This document shows positions 38,403 to 49,682 of a stretch of 64,000 nucleotides of DNA, in pieces; position 1 is the first letter of the stretch; each line of letters opens with the position of its first letter. Below the pieces are notes generated by a model. That model ran no database searches. It saw only the letters and a program-made list of their open reading frames with translations, and was not told where the DNA came from. Position numbers and translations under genes: made by a program. The DNA is from Actinomucor elegans (Eukaryota > Mucoromycota > Mucoromycetes > Mucorales > Mucoraceae): positions 1,860,001 through 1,924,000 of the forward strand of contig JAMSLZ010000005.1 of the NCBI GenBank assembly GCA_026027325.1, in the 5' to 3' direction.

Positions 38403-39411
38403 AATACTAGGAAATATCGACGAAGAAAATGAATAAGAGTGAAAAAGAAACGGCTAGAAAACTGCTGGGTATTATCAGTAATCAACAAAGTCGAGTAGTT
38501 CATTGGAACGGTTATTAAACACCGATCATTATGGCGAATACAATCAGATTTGAATTATTAATCATCAAGCGAGAAGCTTGGTAACAGAAACGCGTCTGTT
38601 TTGATTATGATTACTGTTCAACCCTATAGCTCTAAACAATACAGCAACTATAAAAAAGGCAAAAACTATATAACTATAAGGATTGATACCACATTCCAGA
38701 CGTGTTTGATAGAACAACAAGTTTCTGCCAAACAGGCGATAGGTTTGGTTTCGCATAATAAAACAGCACAATCACAATCACAATCAGAAAGATATTGATG
38801 ATACATATATAAGAGTATTTTACTAGAAATGCTTAAAGTGAAAGCCGTGTTTTCATACATTTCTAAATCTTGAAAAAATATGCGAAGGGGCCTGGTGAGA
38901 AAAAAAAAATAGATGGTTACAATCTATATATATCCTTACACGCTGTCAATTCTGCATGAAATATAGTTGGTTCTCATTACCAATAAAAGAAACTGATGGT
39001 ATTCTACTTGGCGTTTCTTCTTATATGTCTTACATAATGACTTGAAGAGAAAATTAATTAGTCTTTTGGAAGCATTCAGCAAAGAAACGCTCCATATTGA
39101 TTTTTTTTTATGCTTTTTTTTGCGATACGAAAATGCATAGGTCAGGATTGCCATTAATTATATACATTATAGAACGGTAAAACGAGGATTTTGATAGGTG
39201 AAGCAATTCATTGTAGGCAAGAACTACTCAATGGGAGATACAGCTTTTGGCTAAGATTTTCTAGGAGATCTAGGAAAAAAAACAGATATTGTGGTATGAA
39301 ATATGTATATTGTACAATCAATTTTTGACAAATGTAATTGAAATTTAGTTAATTAAATAAAGGCTCTCCTAGATGCAACAGCTCATTATCTGCATGAAGA
39401 ACTGAGCAGAT
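38403..39411. other. Intergenic upstream of Lon
   Basis: Holds the Lon promoter. No gene seen. Ends in a partial dispersed-repeat copy (39369-39411) that runs into the left arm of the inverted repeat. Confidence 0.6.
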
Positions 39412-39847
39412 GCGACTTTCGAGTATCTAAAAAAAATCACGTCTATCCATTTTGTTTGTATGGAATGGATATAATTGGGTACCAATGCTTAAAATATGAT
39501 ACATCTATGCTTGTCTATTTAAATAGTAGCTTTAGTAGACGCAGCAGTTCATTTTGAATATGAGGCACTCAATAGGTGTGACATTTGACCGAGATCAGCC
39601 GAAAGATATAGGCTGGCTGAAAATTAGATGATTTCTGAGGTATAAGGTATAAGGTATAGTGTATAAGGTGAGCCTTAGGTATCCCTGCTAGAACGTCAAG
39701 GCTTTAGTATTAATGCTGAGGCTACAAGTACGCTTGTTTGACTCAGTGTTTACTCAGCACTGATTTATTATATATAACGGCATACAGATGTATTTTATGT
39801 ATATTTTTTAAATGAGAAATACTCGAGCTACTATTACATTTCTAAGC
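39412..39847 (+). repeat. Left arm of a 436-bp near-perfect inverted repeat
   Basis: Reverse complement of 40091-40526 with only a handful of mismatches by eye (for example CACGTCT/CACATCT near the outer end and GAGCTACTATT/GAGTTACTACT near the inner end). Both arms are exactly 436 bp by my boundaries. Contains a dispersed-repeat copy (39531-39610) and tandem GGTATAA units at about 39640-39670. Confidence 0.92.
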
Positions 39848-40090
39848 TCTGAAATCATAAACCAAGCAGCAGCGATTGGCAGGCTCAAAAAATGATTGGG
39901 TAACGGTAATTTAACAAATGATTCTTCTTCTGGACGCCAATAGGTTTTTTCATAATACAAATATTCAGATATGCAAGAGTTAAATTAACATAGCCTGTAT
40001 AGAATTAAAATATAAATCTAATGGTATATATTATAATTGTCTTTTCGTTTAATCCAAGGAACTACCGTGAATAAATCCAATTTTCTCGAC
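39848..40090. other. 243-bp spacer of the inverted repeat
   Basis: Unique between the arms, but its GATTGGCAG...GGGTAACGGTAATTTAACAAATGA region resembles 27357-27385, so it continues the longer element found there. Confidence 0.7.
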
Positions 40091-40526
40091 GCTTAGAAAT
40101 GTAGTAGTAACTCGAGTATTTCTCATTTAAAAAATATACATAAAATACATCTGTATGCCGTTATATATAATAAATCAGTGCTGAGTAAACACTGAGTCAA
40201 ACAAGCGTACTTGTAGCCTCAGCATTAATACTAAAGCCTTGACGTTCTAGCAGGGATACCTAAGGCTCACCTTATACACTATACCTTATACCTTATACCT
40301 CAGAAATCATCTAATTTTCAGCCAGCCTATATCTTTCGGCTGATCTCGGTCAAATGTCACACCTATTGAGTGCCTCATATTCAAAATGAACTGCTGCGTC
40401 TACTAAAGCTACTATTTAAATAGACAAGCATAGATGTATCATATCTTAAGCATTGGTACCCAATTATATCCATTCCATACAAACAAAATGGATAGATGTG
40501 ATTTTTTTTAGATACTCGAAAGTCGC
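40091..40526 (-). repeat. Right arm of the 436-bp inverted repeat
   Basis: Mirror of 39412-39847. Beyond 40526 a further dispersed-repeat half (TCGCACCTATTTAGTAGTTCG, TACATCTAATAAAGC) continues to about 40582, without matching the sequence outside the left arm exactly. Confidence 0.92.
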
Positions 40527-40582
40527 ACCTATTTAGTAGTTCGTGCCCGGAATGAGCTACTACTACTACTATTACATCTAAT

Positions 40583-41129
40583 AAAGCCTCCATTTGACTC
40601 TAATACAGCGAATTTGTTATTTATAATTAAGATATCACTAAAATCGAATGTCATCCGTAGACTCGAATAAGCTGCGTCTTTGCGGTTCAAGTCAATTAAT
40701 ATTATGTAGATCCATGAGGAACACGAAAAGCATGGTTCCATTTGTTTAACGTAACATTTTGCCTTATATGATAATAAGCTTTGCAGTAATGTTTATTGGT
40801 ATCGCACTAAACCAGAATCAGAAGCGAAGAAAAAAATTTTTTTTCTGTTTGTTTGGTAAACAAGTGATAATTATGAGATGTTTTATTTCTTTCCTGTTTA
40901 AAAGGAAGGAGTGTTTTGTATTAAAAAATGAAGCGTAGTGTTGAACGGTATAAAAAAAACTAATATAAAAAAAGAGATAGGACATATATATAAAAAGATA
41001 GAGATATTTTGTTTAAAAAGAACCTCTAAAGGTATGTGTTGAACATATACAAAAGGCTACTTTTTTGTTGAAGAAAAGGCCATGGGGGTAAGTGTAAAAG
41101 AAAATTTACAGAAAAAAAAAAATGCTTTT
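40583..41129. other. Intergenic between inverted repeat and GATA gene
   Basis: AT-rich; holds the GATA gene 3' flank. No gene seen. Confidence 0.6.
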
Positions 41130-42275
41130 TTAGGATTGCTTTGCTTCTTGTTGATGAGGGATGAGGATAGAGCGCAAGATTGCACAACGACGTTCGAGCA
41201 TACCCAGAAAACCATGCATCTGTTGAGTATTCATACGACTAAGCAAGGTCTTGAAACGCGTATCATCAATTTCAGCCCATTCCTTTGATTGCGCAGCAAC
41301 AGAAGGAGGAGTAGGAGGCATAGCAGCAGGTGTAGCAGGAAATAGAGCAGGTGTTTCAATATGAGGCATCTTGCTTCGTTGGCTGTCAACTTGTTCGGTT
41401 TCATCACGACGACGCTTGGGGGAACCAGTAGCGGACTCATTGGTAGCAATACTGGACTGTCTATCACGGGTATAGATGGAACAAGTATGGCAAAGGGATT
41501 CACCATTCTCACCTTTTTTCCAAACAGGACTATTGGTTTGATTACAACTAGCACACTGATTAGAAGAATGGCTGAGAAGAGGGCGAAGAAGGTTAGCAGC
41601 AGCAGCAGCAGCTTCGGCGGTAGTACCAGCATTACAAACAGGGGCGATATTAGTGGTGACAGGTGAAGAAGAGGCAGGCGTGGTGGTAGGAGAAGACTGT
41701 TTGGAAGACTGTTGCTTTTGACGTACATGAAGTGGACGATGGGTGTTGTACTGCTTATAATAAAGACCACAAGCATTACAAAGAGAGTGGGCTCTGTCGG
41801 GAGTACGGCGCCAAAGAGGAGTCTTGGTGACATGACAGTTGTGGCACTCTAATTGACGTGGAGGTCGATAGGTTTTGGGCTTGCTAGTAGTGGAAGTGGT
41901 AGCAGGGGCGGGAGTGTTAGGAGAGGGAGGAGCGGTGACAGCAGCTTCCATATTGGAAGAAGGAGCGATGCTATTATCTTCTTCAAACTTGACAAATTGC
42001 TCAAAACTTTCCAATGGATTTCCGTTATCATTCTGGTACATGGCAGCAAGTGATTGAAGAACAGAGATTGGAAGGTTTTGCAAGACAGTAGGATCGATAG
42101 AAAGATGGTTGGTCATTTCAGGACTGTCAAGAGAATCTGTTGAGGAAGCTGGAGAGGGAAAATTTGTTTCAATGACAGGCGATGGCTGATGGTCTTGGAG
42201 GAAATTGGAAATCAGTTGGTCCTTTCCAAAGATATCCGAAGAGGACAAGAGCAGGTAATCGTCAGATTCAGTCAT
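41130..42275 (-). CDS. GATA-type zinc-finger transcription factor with degenerate second finger
   Basis: Nuclear DNA-binding regulator; intronless, 381 aa. Start taken at MTESDDYLLL; an upstream in-frame Met at 42356 would add a hydrophobic stretch that looks like leader. Finger 1 is canonical: C144-x2-C147-x18-C166-x2-C169 with TPLWRR and LCNACGLYYK, followed by a basic tail. A second Cys quartet (C241, C244, C262, C265; x17 spacing) keeps NSPVWKK but has HTCS in place of NACG, so DNA contact by it is doubtful. A basic KRRR (about 285) may be an NLS. The last about 50 residues (MNTQQMHGFLGMLERRC) may form a helix. Between fingers are Ser/Thr/Gln/Ala-rich tracts. Target genes unknown; fungal GATA factors often act in nitrogen, iron or light control. 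Confidence 0.9.
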   Translation of the reverse strand: MTESDDYLLLSSSDIFGKDQLISNFLQDHQPSPVIETNFPSPASSTDSLDSPEMTNHLSIDPTVLQNLPISVLQSLAAMYQNDNGNPLESFEQFVKFEEDNSIAPSSNMEAAVTAPPSPNTPAPATTSTTSKPKTYRPPRQLECHNCHVTKTPLWRRTPDRAHSLCNACGLYYKQYNTHRPLHVRQKQQSSKQSSPTTTPASSSPVTTNIAPVCNAGTTAEAAAAAANLLRPLLSHSSNQCASCNQTNSPVWKKGENGESLCHTCSIYTRDRQSSIATNESATGSPKRRRDETEQVDSQRSKMPHIETPALFPATPAAMPPTPPSVAAQSKEWAEIDDTRFKTLLSRMNTQQMHGFLGMLERRCAILRSILIPHQQEAKQS

Positions 42276-45200
42276 AGAAAATAAAAGTAAGTTTAATAGG
42301 AAAAAATATAAAATAAAAACGCTACTAGGTAAGAGTAAACGTTTATATAAAAACAAAAAAAGGTTTTTAGTTTTAAGTGGTGGGGAGGAGGTTGGGTGGG
42401 GTTCTTAGTTGACGCGACTACCAATCTTCAATAGAAAATCAATTATTGTTATAAAAAAGAAAAAGAAATCAGAATAAAGGTGTGCTAGGCTGGTTTTTTA
42501 TAGAGTCGGGACTGTCTCAGGTAACACTTATGATTCAAATGCCGATAGCCTTTGGTCATCTTGAACTAAAGCATCAAGGCGTTTATACTTTATCATTAAT
42601 TTATATAAGATATTGAAACGTATCAGCTGCTTTTATATGCTATTGTTTGCTATGGTAGACCTACCTTACAAAGAAACTCAAGGATAGCTTGTACTACATA
42701 CGCTTAGAAAAAGTTTTTAAAAGGAAAACTTGCCCAACCATACTATTAGGTACCTTTTGTACTTTACCAACTGCAAACTAGACCATACAGTGATAGCTTA
42801 AATGAGTCACAGTTGCGCTGTGTCAGAAAGAATGATTTGCAACCAATAAAAGTTGCGTCAAGTGCATTTTGTACACAAGTATGATTGGAGCTGATGTTTA
42901 ATAGAACTGCTCATTATCTTATCGGGCCAATCGTAACAATGCTGATAATCGTAAGAAAAAGGAATAACCCAATTTGTTCCATACAAGTTGTACAAAGAAC
43001 AATGTACACTTAAATGTTCTCCTTTTTTCATTGCGAAAATGGCATCGTTAGCACTTGTAATTGTCTTTGATCGGCTCCTGTCAAAAAAGATACGCCCAAA
43101 GGCCTCTGTGCTTCTTTTTTTTTTGACTTTCGGAAACCATGTTTTAATGTGATTATAAATATTACAATTAAGGTTTGAGTGTTACTCACATCAAGAGTTT
43201 CTCGGGTATATATAAAAAAAGAAGAGAAAGGATCCTAGTTACATGCACGGGCGTATTTTTTTTTTTTCAAAAAAATAAAGAACGAATCACTACAGTGTTT
43301 GATTCTATAGCACTAGTTGTAAAATGTATCCTATGAATATACTGTTGACCAATTCGTATAGAGCGGCGTTGATAATATCTTATATCCCTGTCTTCCATAT
43401 GTGCTACCTTGGCCATTTTGAATAGGATTAGTTTACCGAATAGAGAGAGCACACCTCATCTACGGTAATCATTGTAAAGGCAGCCACGAAATGGGATGTC
43501 TTTTTTGTCGATCAGTTTGTACTTGTAAAAAGCTCTTTCTTTTCTCTTTCACCAAGGACGTACAGAAAAGATAACTCATCCACAAATCAAAAGCAAGTAC
43601 GTGTTTTTGTGCGTCAATCAACTTTTGCAAATATGCATTACCAACCGTTTTTCTGTTTTGAAGAAATTTAAGTTATAGGTCTTTCTATCTTTCAAAAAGA
43701 TTCCGACTCCCCGCTCGTTGTTATCTCCTGTAATTCACGCCTTGTACTATGGTTATACCTCAGCAATGAGGATGGTGTATAATTCATAGCGCACTTTGTA
43801 AGTATACCTTTCATTATAGGTTCCTGAAATACCGTATAACAAACATATTATCATGTGGTTTCATGCTGTATAATACGCCATATATCGCAAGCGATGATAG
43901 AGTAGGAAAAGAGAGAGAAGGGGAAAAATAAAAGAAATAGTTCTATTAAATCTTTCTTTTATTTCAAATCCTTTCAGAATCGCATAATAACATCACTCAA
44001 TCTCATCTGAGATGCATCTAGAAAAGATCATCAATAATCAACCGTGAGACTTGTGCTATCAAATGCAGTTTATTGGCTGCTTTTTGATATGTGTCATTGT
44101 CAAGTGATCAGCTCTCTCACCTTTTTATAAGATGGTTATCAGCATATACATCACGTCTTTTACCAGAATTACTACAAGATTTCGCGTAAATCGGATGAGA
44201 ATGATGAAATCCAAGCTGCAGTCATATCACTACATCTACTGGTCCAGTGTCTGACTTCCTCAGTCTATGACCATTCAAGTTGGTTTATTAGGAAGAGCAT
44301 ATCCTGCCCGAGAATATTTGTATGTTTTCAAATAAAGATACGCTATTGTAAAGACGGCCTGATGAGACAGCATGCAATCACCAACTACAGATATGCTTAA
44401 GCCTCTAGACCCTGCATGTAGCTATATAGCATTATACAAGCTAATTCGTTGGTATAAGTACCTTTTTTTTTTACGTTGTGACTAATGCCATTACGTTCTT
44501 TCGGTTTGGAATTGATGGAAGGTGTATCCTAATCACTACAAAGGAAGTAATACGGGATACTATTCACTTTTCATTCCAGTCACCGAATAATGATATGCTT
44601 AACCTTTTAAAACCTGCTTATGGCTATATATCCTTATATAAAAATTGGGTCATTGGAAGAAAATAATAGCATTTTCTAATGTTTTACCCGAAAATTTATG
44701 AATTATTTTGGTACACTGCTGAATAAAAGAGTATTGCAATTGTTGCTAAATGTCATCCAATTCACGCTCCAACTACTGACTACAGACACATTTAAGATAT
44801 TAAAACATGCCAGTAATTCCATATTCTTCTATAATCTAGTTCATCATAAAGTATGTATTCAGATTTGAAAACTACTGTTATAGGTTGATTTATTATTGGC
44901 TTTGGCATGCTTTTAGGAGTGGTATGACGTTCCTGACCTATTTTCAGTCTTCTCTTTAATGATATATGTCACTGTATTAGCTCTAACGCCTATTAATAGT
45001 TTATGATAAAAATAAATATTAGAGTATTGAAAAGGATAGAAATGGATGATTTATTTTTTTCCTTGAAAAGTCTTGATTTATTTTAACATAATATCAATTC
45101 AAAAGCGATGTTGTAATGTATAGGCGACATATTTCAGGTGCCGACGCCCAATAAAAGTGGAGATAAGTTTCTCCACTACCAGTACCTGATGCAATTTAGC

Positions 45201-45539
45201 AGATGTTTTGAGTCGAGAGTTAATCATGTAACCTTATTGATTCAAAACCTCGAACTAGCTGTCACTGGAAACTTCACAGGCTTGCTCAAGTTGATAGAAC
45301 CGTCAATAGATCAATCTGCTTTTTTTTTTAGATCACTTGCTCCTAGCACTAGATCGGAATGATACATAAGCGGGTATAGCTTCTACCAAGGGCTGTCCCT
45401 GAAATCAAGTATACTCTTTCGATTATTTGCTGATCTGTTGGTGTTGTGTAACGCATTTTTAGGATTACAACCTCATCGTATTCGCGTGTGTGGATCAAAT
45501 CGAGTAATGTCAAACGTGGTTTTATTAATCTAGATGGCT
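42276..45539. other. Long intergenic region between GATA and F-box genes
   Basis: About 3.3 kb without a convincing gene. Upstream of the GATA start lies a G-rich block (42370-42410). Between about 44390 and 44870 there is a diverged tandem duplication with units of about 200 bp. A 62-codon frame at 44478-44666 lies within it and shows no features. Confidence 0.6.
44390..44870 (+). repeat. Degenerate tandem repeat, unit about 200 bp
   Basis: ATGCTTAAGCC...CCTGCATGTAGCTATATAGC at about 44393 is matched by ATGCTTAACC...CCTGCTTATGGCTATATATCC at about 44595, with a weaker third unit near 44790. Confidence 0.4.
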
Positions 45540-46370
45540 TCAAAAAGACAAGTCGCAATGTTCTAGTAGTGGGCAATGTTGAACTAGTCGCTTTTTAGAC
45601 TCTTCCGAAGCAATGCGTATTTGGCCACGACAAACGAGCTTTTTTAAATGCTTACAACCACCCAAAGCTTCCAACGATGCAGCTGTAATAGTGTTAGATT
45701 GGATTATATATTTAGGCAGTGTCACGATTAAGGTTTCAATTAAAGGACAGTTCCGTACGATGGCTAGAATGCCTGTATCAGACATGTAGCCTGATCTTTG
45801 TGAGCTGAAATACCGTAACTTGGGAGTGCCAGATGTTATTTCCTCCACCAGCGAATCTGTCATGTAGCAATCTTGTATAGAGATCCTATGGATATTGCTC
45901 TTCTTTTTAGTTAACTGCGCTGCAAGGCTAAAAGTCATATCTGTGCAGCAATTGGAAATGTCAATTTCTTGCAGTCTATGTTGAACGAATAAGCCCAAGA
46001 ACGGGTTGCAAATGTCTATACTGGCTTGTAGATTGTTGAGTCGTAATGTGCGTATGGTAATGGAGATAGAGCAGTCCAGATCTAGTATTTTATAGTCGTC
46101 TATATGTTGAGCCAAAGGAAACGAGATAGTGAGTCCTACCAGCCAGGTATGATATGGATATGCGTTGGTTTGAGTATTATTGTATGTATGCATAAATGAT
46201 TTCAAGGCCATAAGGGAACTGCATGTTGGTGTATGCCATAATTGCTTTATACTGATATGTGCTATAAATTTTGAAACAATACCAAGTTCTAATTGCGATC
46301 TTTGATCGAGGTAATGAGTAATGTGAATGAGAACGTCAACAGGTAAACCCGTTAAAGTTTTCTGAGTCAT
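45540..46370 (-). CDS. F-box / leucine-rich repeat protein, possible frameshifted C-terminus
   Basis: Substrate-recognition subunit of an SCF ubiquitin ligase by family inference. Single exon, 276 aa. F-box at residues 5-50 (LTGLPVDVLIHITHYLDQRS, then LWHTP), followed by irregular leucine-rich repeats (LQEIDISNCCTDMTF, IHRISIQDCYM, LETLIVTLP, LKKLVCRG, LLEHCDLSF). The reading frame stops at 45540 just after a T5 run; another frame on the same strand stays open from there to 45349 (about 65 codons) and reads like ordinary protein, so the natural gene may be longer with a frameshift at this T run. No intron that joins the frames was found. Target unknown. Confidence 0.75.
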   Translation of the reverse strand: MTQKTLTGLPVDVLIHITHYLDQRSQLELGIVSKFIAHISIKQLWHTPTCSSLMALKSFMHTYNNTQTNAYPYHTWLVGLTISFPLAQHIDDYKILDLDCSISITIRTLRLNNLQASIDICNPFLGLFVQHRLQEIDISNCCTDMTFSLAAQLTKKKSNIHRISIQDCYMTDSLVEEITSGTPKLRYFSSQRSGYMSDTGILAIVRNCPLIETLIVTLPKYIIQSNTITAASLEALGGCKHLKKLVCRGQIRIASEESKKRLVQHCPLLEHCDLSF

Positions 46371-47639
46371 AACAAAAAGTGATGCTTACAAGAGAAAGAA
46401 GAACTTTTGTCCTTTAAAGCCTTTGTCTTCAAGAATCAGCCTGATAGATATTTGAGGAAAAAAACAATAATAATAATAAAAAAAAAAGAGTTAGCGTCAA
46501 TTACCTTTTTCTCTGGAGATGTCCGTCAATTTCTACTCCTCTAGCTATTTCTACTCTCGAACCAAATCAATCTTAACTACAGTCAGAAAAAAAACACCTT
46601 TCTCTACTTGAAACAACTCCATGATTTAGATATCCCTTGGAATACATAATAGATAAACAGTTTATGTATTAATTAAACTGCCCCCATAGCAAACGCAATC
46701 TTGTGTTTGCGTAACCTTCAATAGAACTTCATGCATGATTGAATAGACCAGCACAAGGTGGAATCCACGCGTTATCCCTATTATTATTAGTTTTAGTTGC
46801 CGTCATCTCAACGCATTAAGCTACAATGCCCATGGTCAACTAATACTCTATTATTTTTTATATCCTGTCAGCATTGTTTTATTTTAAAAATGTTTCTTAT
46901 GGCCCCAAGGCAGTAGCCATGCTAAAGGTATCATATTCTGATTTTAGAGCAGTTTTTGATTAAGTTTTAAGGGCGGAATGCAAATGTGCGGGCTTAGATG
47001 CACATGCTATGATGATATAGAATCAATACCCATACTCCAGTAAGCTTGCTTCAAGTCAACAGAGCATGGATTCTGGTTATCATCCATTTGATTTACTGCT
47101 GATCTGTGTGCATTTTTTTTTTTTTTTTTTACCTAGGCTCTTGTCGGTGGCAACTGTAGGTTCTAGGACACTATCGCTTTCTATTAATCCATATAAACAT
47201 TGACGATATACGTCATAAGACTGCTTCATTTAATTTTCTCGAGAAATGACTAGGTCTATATTATATCATACTGCGTATTTGCTACAACTAGGTATTTAAA
47301 TATAAAATCCATTCAGCTTTTTGTTTAAGTTAACGCTAATAATAATAAACAAAAATGAAATAAACATGCCCAAGTTAAGACGAACATTTCAATAGGAAGA
47401 ACAATTTACTCTGAGAATGGATTACTAATCAACTGTGACATTTGCCCGAAATTAATTAGGGGATTCAAAAAATGAATAGGCATTTCGAGATGAAATACAT
47501 ACAATATACTGTTGATCATTAATGGCATAAAATATACTCATTGTATTTCAATTAAGCAAATAATTTCTCAAATGCAGAGGTTGGTCCTAAGCATAAAATA
47601 TTTATCAAGAGATTTTTGACCGAGATTGACCGAGAGATC
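46371..47639. other. Intergenic upstream of the F-box gene
   Basis: No gene seen. T22 at 47111-47132; dispersed-repeat copies begin near 47395 and 47571. Confidence 0.6.
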
Positions 47640-47690
47640 CGATAAATCTATACATTTAGTTTGTATGAAATGTATGCAATTGATTGTCAA
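47571..47690 (+). repeat. Dispersed repeat family copy (well preserved 3' half)
   Basis: TTTTTGACCGAGATTGACCGAGAGATCC, ATACATTTAGTTTGTATG and TTGATTGTCAAGGATAAAAATG; this tail also occurs inverted at 53315-53395. Confidence 0.7.
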
Positions 47691-49034
47691 GGATAAAAAT
47701 GTAACACATACATATTACTTTAGTCAAAGAATTGTTCAGATGAATACAGTGGTTTGTTTTGAGAATAAAACATTAATCAAATGTGACATTGGCTGAGAAA
47801 TCTAAAGTAAATGAAAATGAAAATGAAATGACATTCCACAAAACCCTTGAGAGGGATGGTTCTAATTTCATATTTTTGAACTTCGCTCCATTGTTACCAA
47901 GATTTTAGTGATAGATGCTCTCAAGATAATCAATAAATTATATATACTTAGCATTATAATATTATAGTAGTTTATAGTTGGCTTGTTCTAAAAAAAAAAT
48001 ATAGATGAATTTCTCATTATGTTCTTTTTAAGGAAATAAATGCACTTATTGGATTTAAGTAGTAATAACTTCCTACTACTAACTTATGTAACATGAATGT
48101 GAACCACCAACCATTTGCTTGTTACTACAAAAAGCGGAACTCTTTTTTTTAATTGATTATCATATCAAAGTCTGACAATTCATTCATTGAGTATCTTGAG
48201 GGTACCTAATGTGAAATTGTTAGATTAAAAGGCATATCTTTTCCGCAATTTCTGAAACTGAACCATTTTTTTAACATTTCTACATATTTCGACCGATTCA
48301 AATTTAATGTCCTATTGAGTGATTAACACATGTTCAGAATGAACCTACGCATTAATAGATACCCTTAAAGAATAAGAGATTTGAGATCAAATTATCTAAA
48401 CGAAATGCTTTTATAGATTGGAGTGATATAGAACAAGTACCGCATTTAATGATTAGTCAATGCTCAGGATGAGCTTCCCGCAATTTTTCTAAATTCGATA
48501 GAGTGTATCTAAAGGTAGACAGTCCTGCAAGTCTAAACATACCATTTCTTCATGATATAGTTTAAGGACTCTTCTACTATATTTTATCTATTAAACAATA
48601 AGCTCAATGTATGTACTCAAAATAACTTCATAATAGCCTATGCTCTCCAAGTTTTGCATTCTGTGTTCTTTTTGAAGCGAATGATAGAAGTAATCAAGCA
48701 CAGTCTTTAAAAGTAATGAAATCAGCTGTGCTGTTTGATATAATGGCTTCATAATTCGCAGGCTTGCTCTTGCTTGTAATGTTCAGTAGTGGACTTCAGT
48801 GGTACTCTCTCCGAAAATCATGTATCGTTATGATGGCTCACTTGTTCCCATATAAGATATCCCGTATGAGGTCTCTTTTATTCTATCCTATTTCTGATTA
48901 CAACAGGTAGACTTTCCATCCATCAGATACTGTCAGTGGCTGATTTACAGCCGAAGATGTCTATATATATGCCTTGTAAATGTGAGTGAAATGCGTACAT
49001 TTATTTGAATCTGTGACGCATAGTAGATATATAT

Positions 49035-49092
<58 letters not shown>

Positions 49093-49093
49093 A
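49035..49093. repeat. Compound (AC)n(AT)n(GT)n microsatellite
   Basis: AC units, about 19 AT units and GT units in a row, itself a perfect hairpin-former; the matching place in the right arm (about 52105-52135) is much shorter. Confidence 0.9.
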
Positions 49094-49267
49094 CCGATCT
49101 ATTAGTACTGGAAGTACAATCCAGTCAGAAATAAAGCATGTATTTTATTTGCTAGCATCCACTGTTCATTCTGGATTACATGTTATGTACACACAATACT
49201 TTAACAATAATTAGTTTGGCAAGGTAAAAAGATGAAAGTTTATTTGTTATTATGTAACATCATCTAC

Positions 49268-49603
49268 CTAGAAGTCGATATTCTCGCAAAAGGGTGGAAC
49301 TCCCAGACTTTCTTGAGTGTCTCTTAGCATACCATTTTGTTGCTGGCACCAATCAGACAATCGGTCTACATCAGGCCATCCACTATCAATAAAACAAACT
49401 GTACACGAGCTTTTTTGGTCATCCGAAAAGCAATTTTGAGGTCCTAATATACCATTAATCGCTGGGCATTCCTTCTCAATACCCTTGATAGCACAAGGAC
49501 GTCCATACGGTCTTCCACAGTAGAAGTAGGCTATCTCCGCAGAAGCACTGTTAATAACAATAGCTAAGATCAATGAAGCACCAGTAACAATTGAAAATTT
49601 CAT
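49268..49603 (-). CDS. Small secreted eight-cysteine protein, paralog A
   Basis: Intronless, 111 aa. Signal peptide about 22 aa (MKFSIVTGASLILAIVINS with small residues before the cleavage site) followed by an 89-aa mature part with eight Cys, enough for four disulfides, in the order YFYC, RPC, KEC, QNC, SSC, TVC, DWC, PFC. No family recognised; the layout is that of small secreted (effector-like) fungal proteins, but a role is not shown. Paralog B (51595-51930) has the same length and all eight Cys in register, with 43 of 89 mature residues identical. The start is the Met shared with B; a longer upstream frame reads the TATA box and leader. It points away from B within an inverted duplication. 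Confidence 0.85.
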   Translation of the reverse strand: MKFSIVTGASLILAIVINSASAEIAYFYCGRPYGRPCAIKGIEKECPAINGILGPQNCFSDDQKSSCTVCFIDSGWPDVDRLSDWCQQQNGMLRDTQESLGVPPFCENIDF

Positions 49604-49672
49604 GATTTTGTATACTAATAAAGTTGTGTATAGATAGTTTAAAGTAAGAGAGAGAAAAAGATACAAACCGTC

Positions 49673-49682
49673 TTTTATATAT
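49673..49682 (-). promoter_or_regulatory. TATA box of secreted paralog A
   Basis: TATATAAAAG on the minus strand about 70-80 bp before the start codon, inside a leader almost identical to that of paralog B. Confidence 0.65.

Noticed and set aside
39412..40526. DNA transposon with long terminal inverted repeats
   Set aside because: No transposase frame in the 243-bp loop and no evident target-site duplication; better read as an inverted duplication of repeat sequence.
42276..42356. Longer start for the GATA factor
   Set aside because: Adds a hydrophobic leader unlike a nuclear protein; the Met at 42275 precedes acidic Ser-rich sequence.
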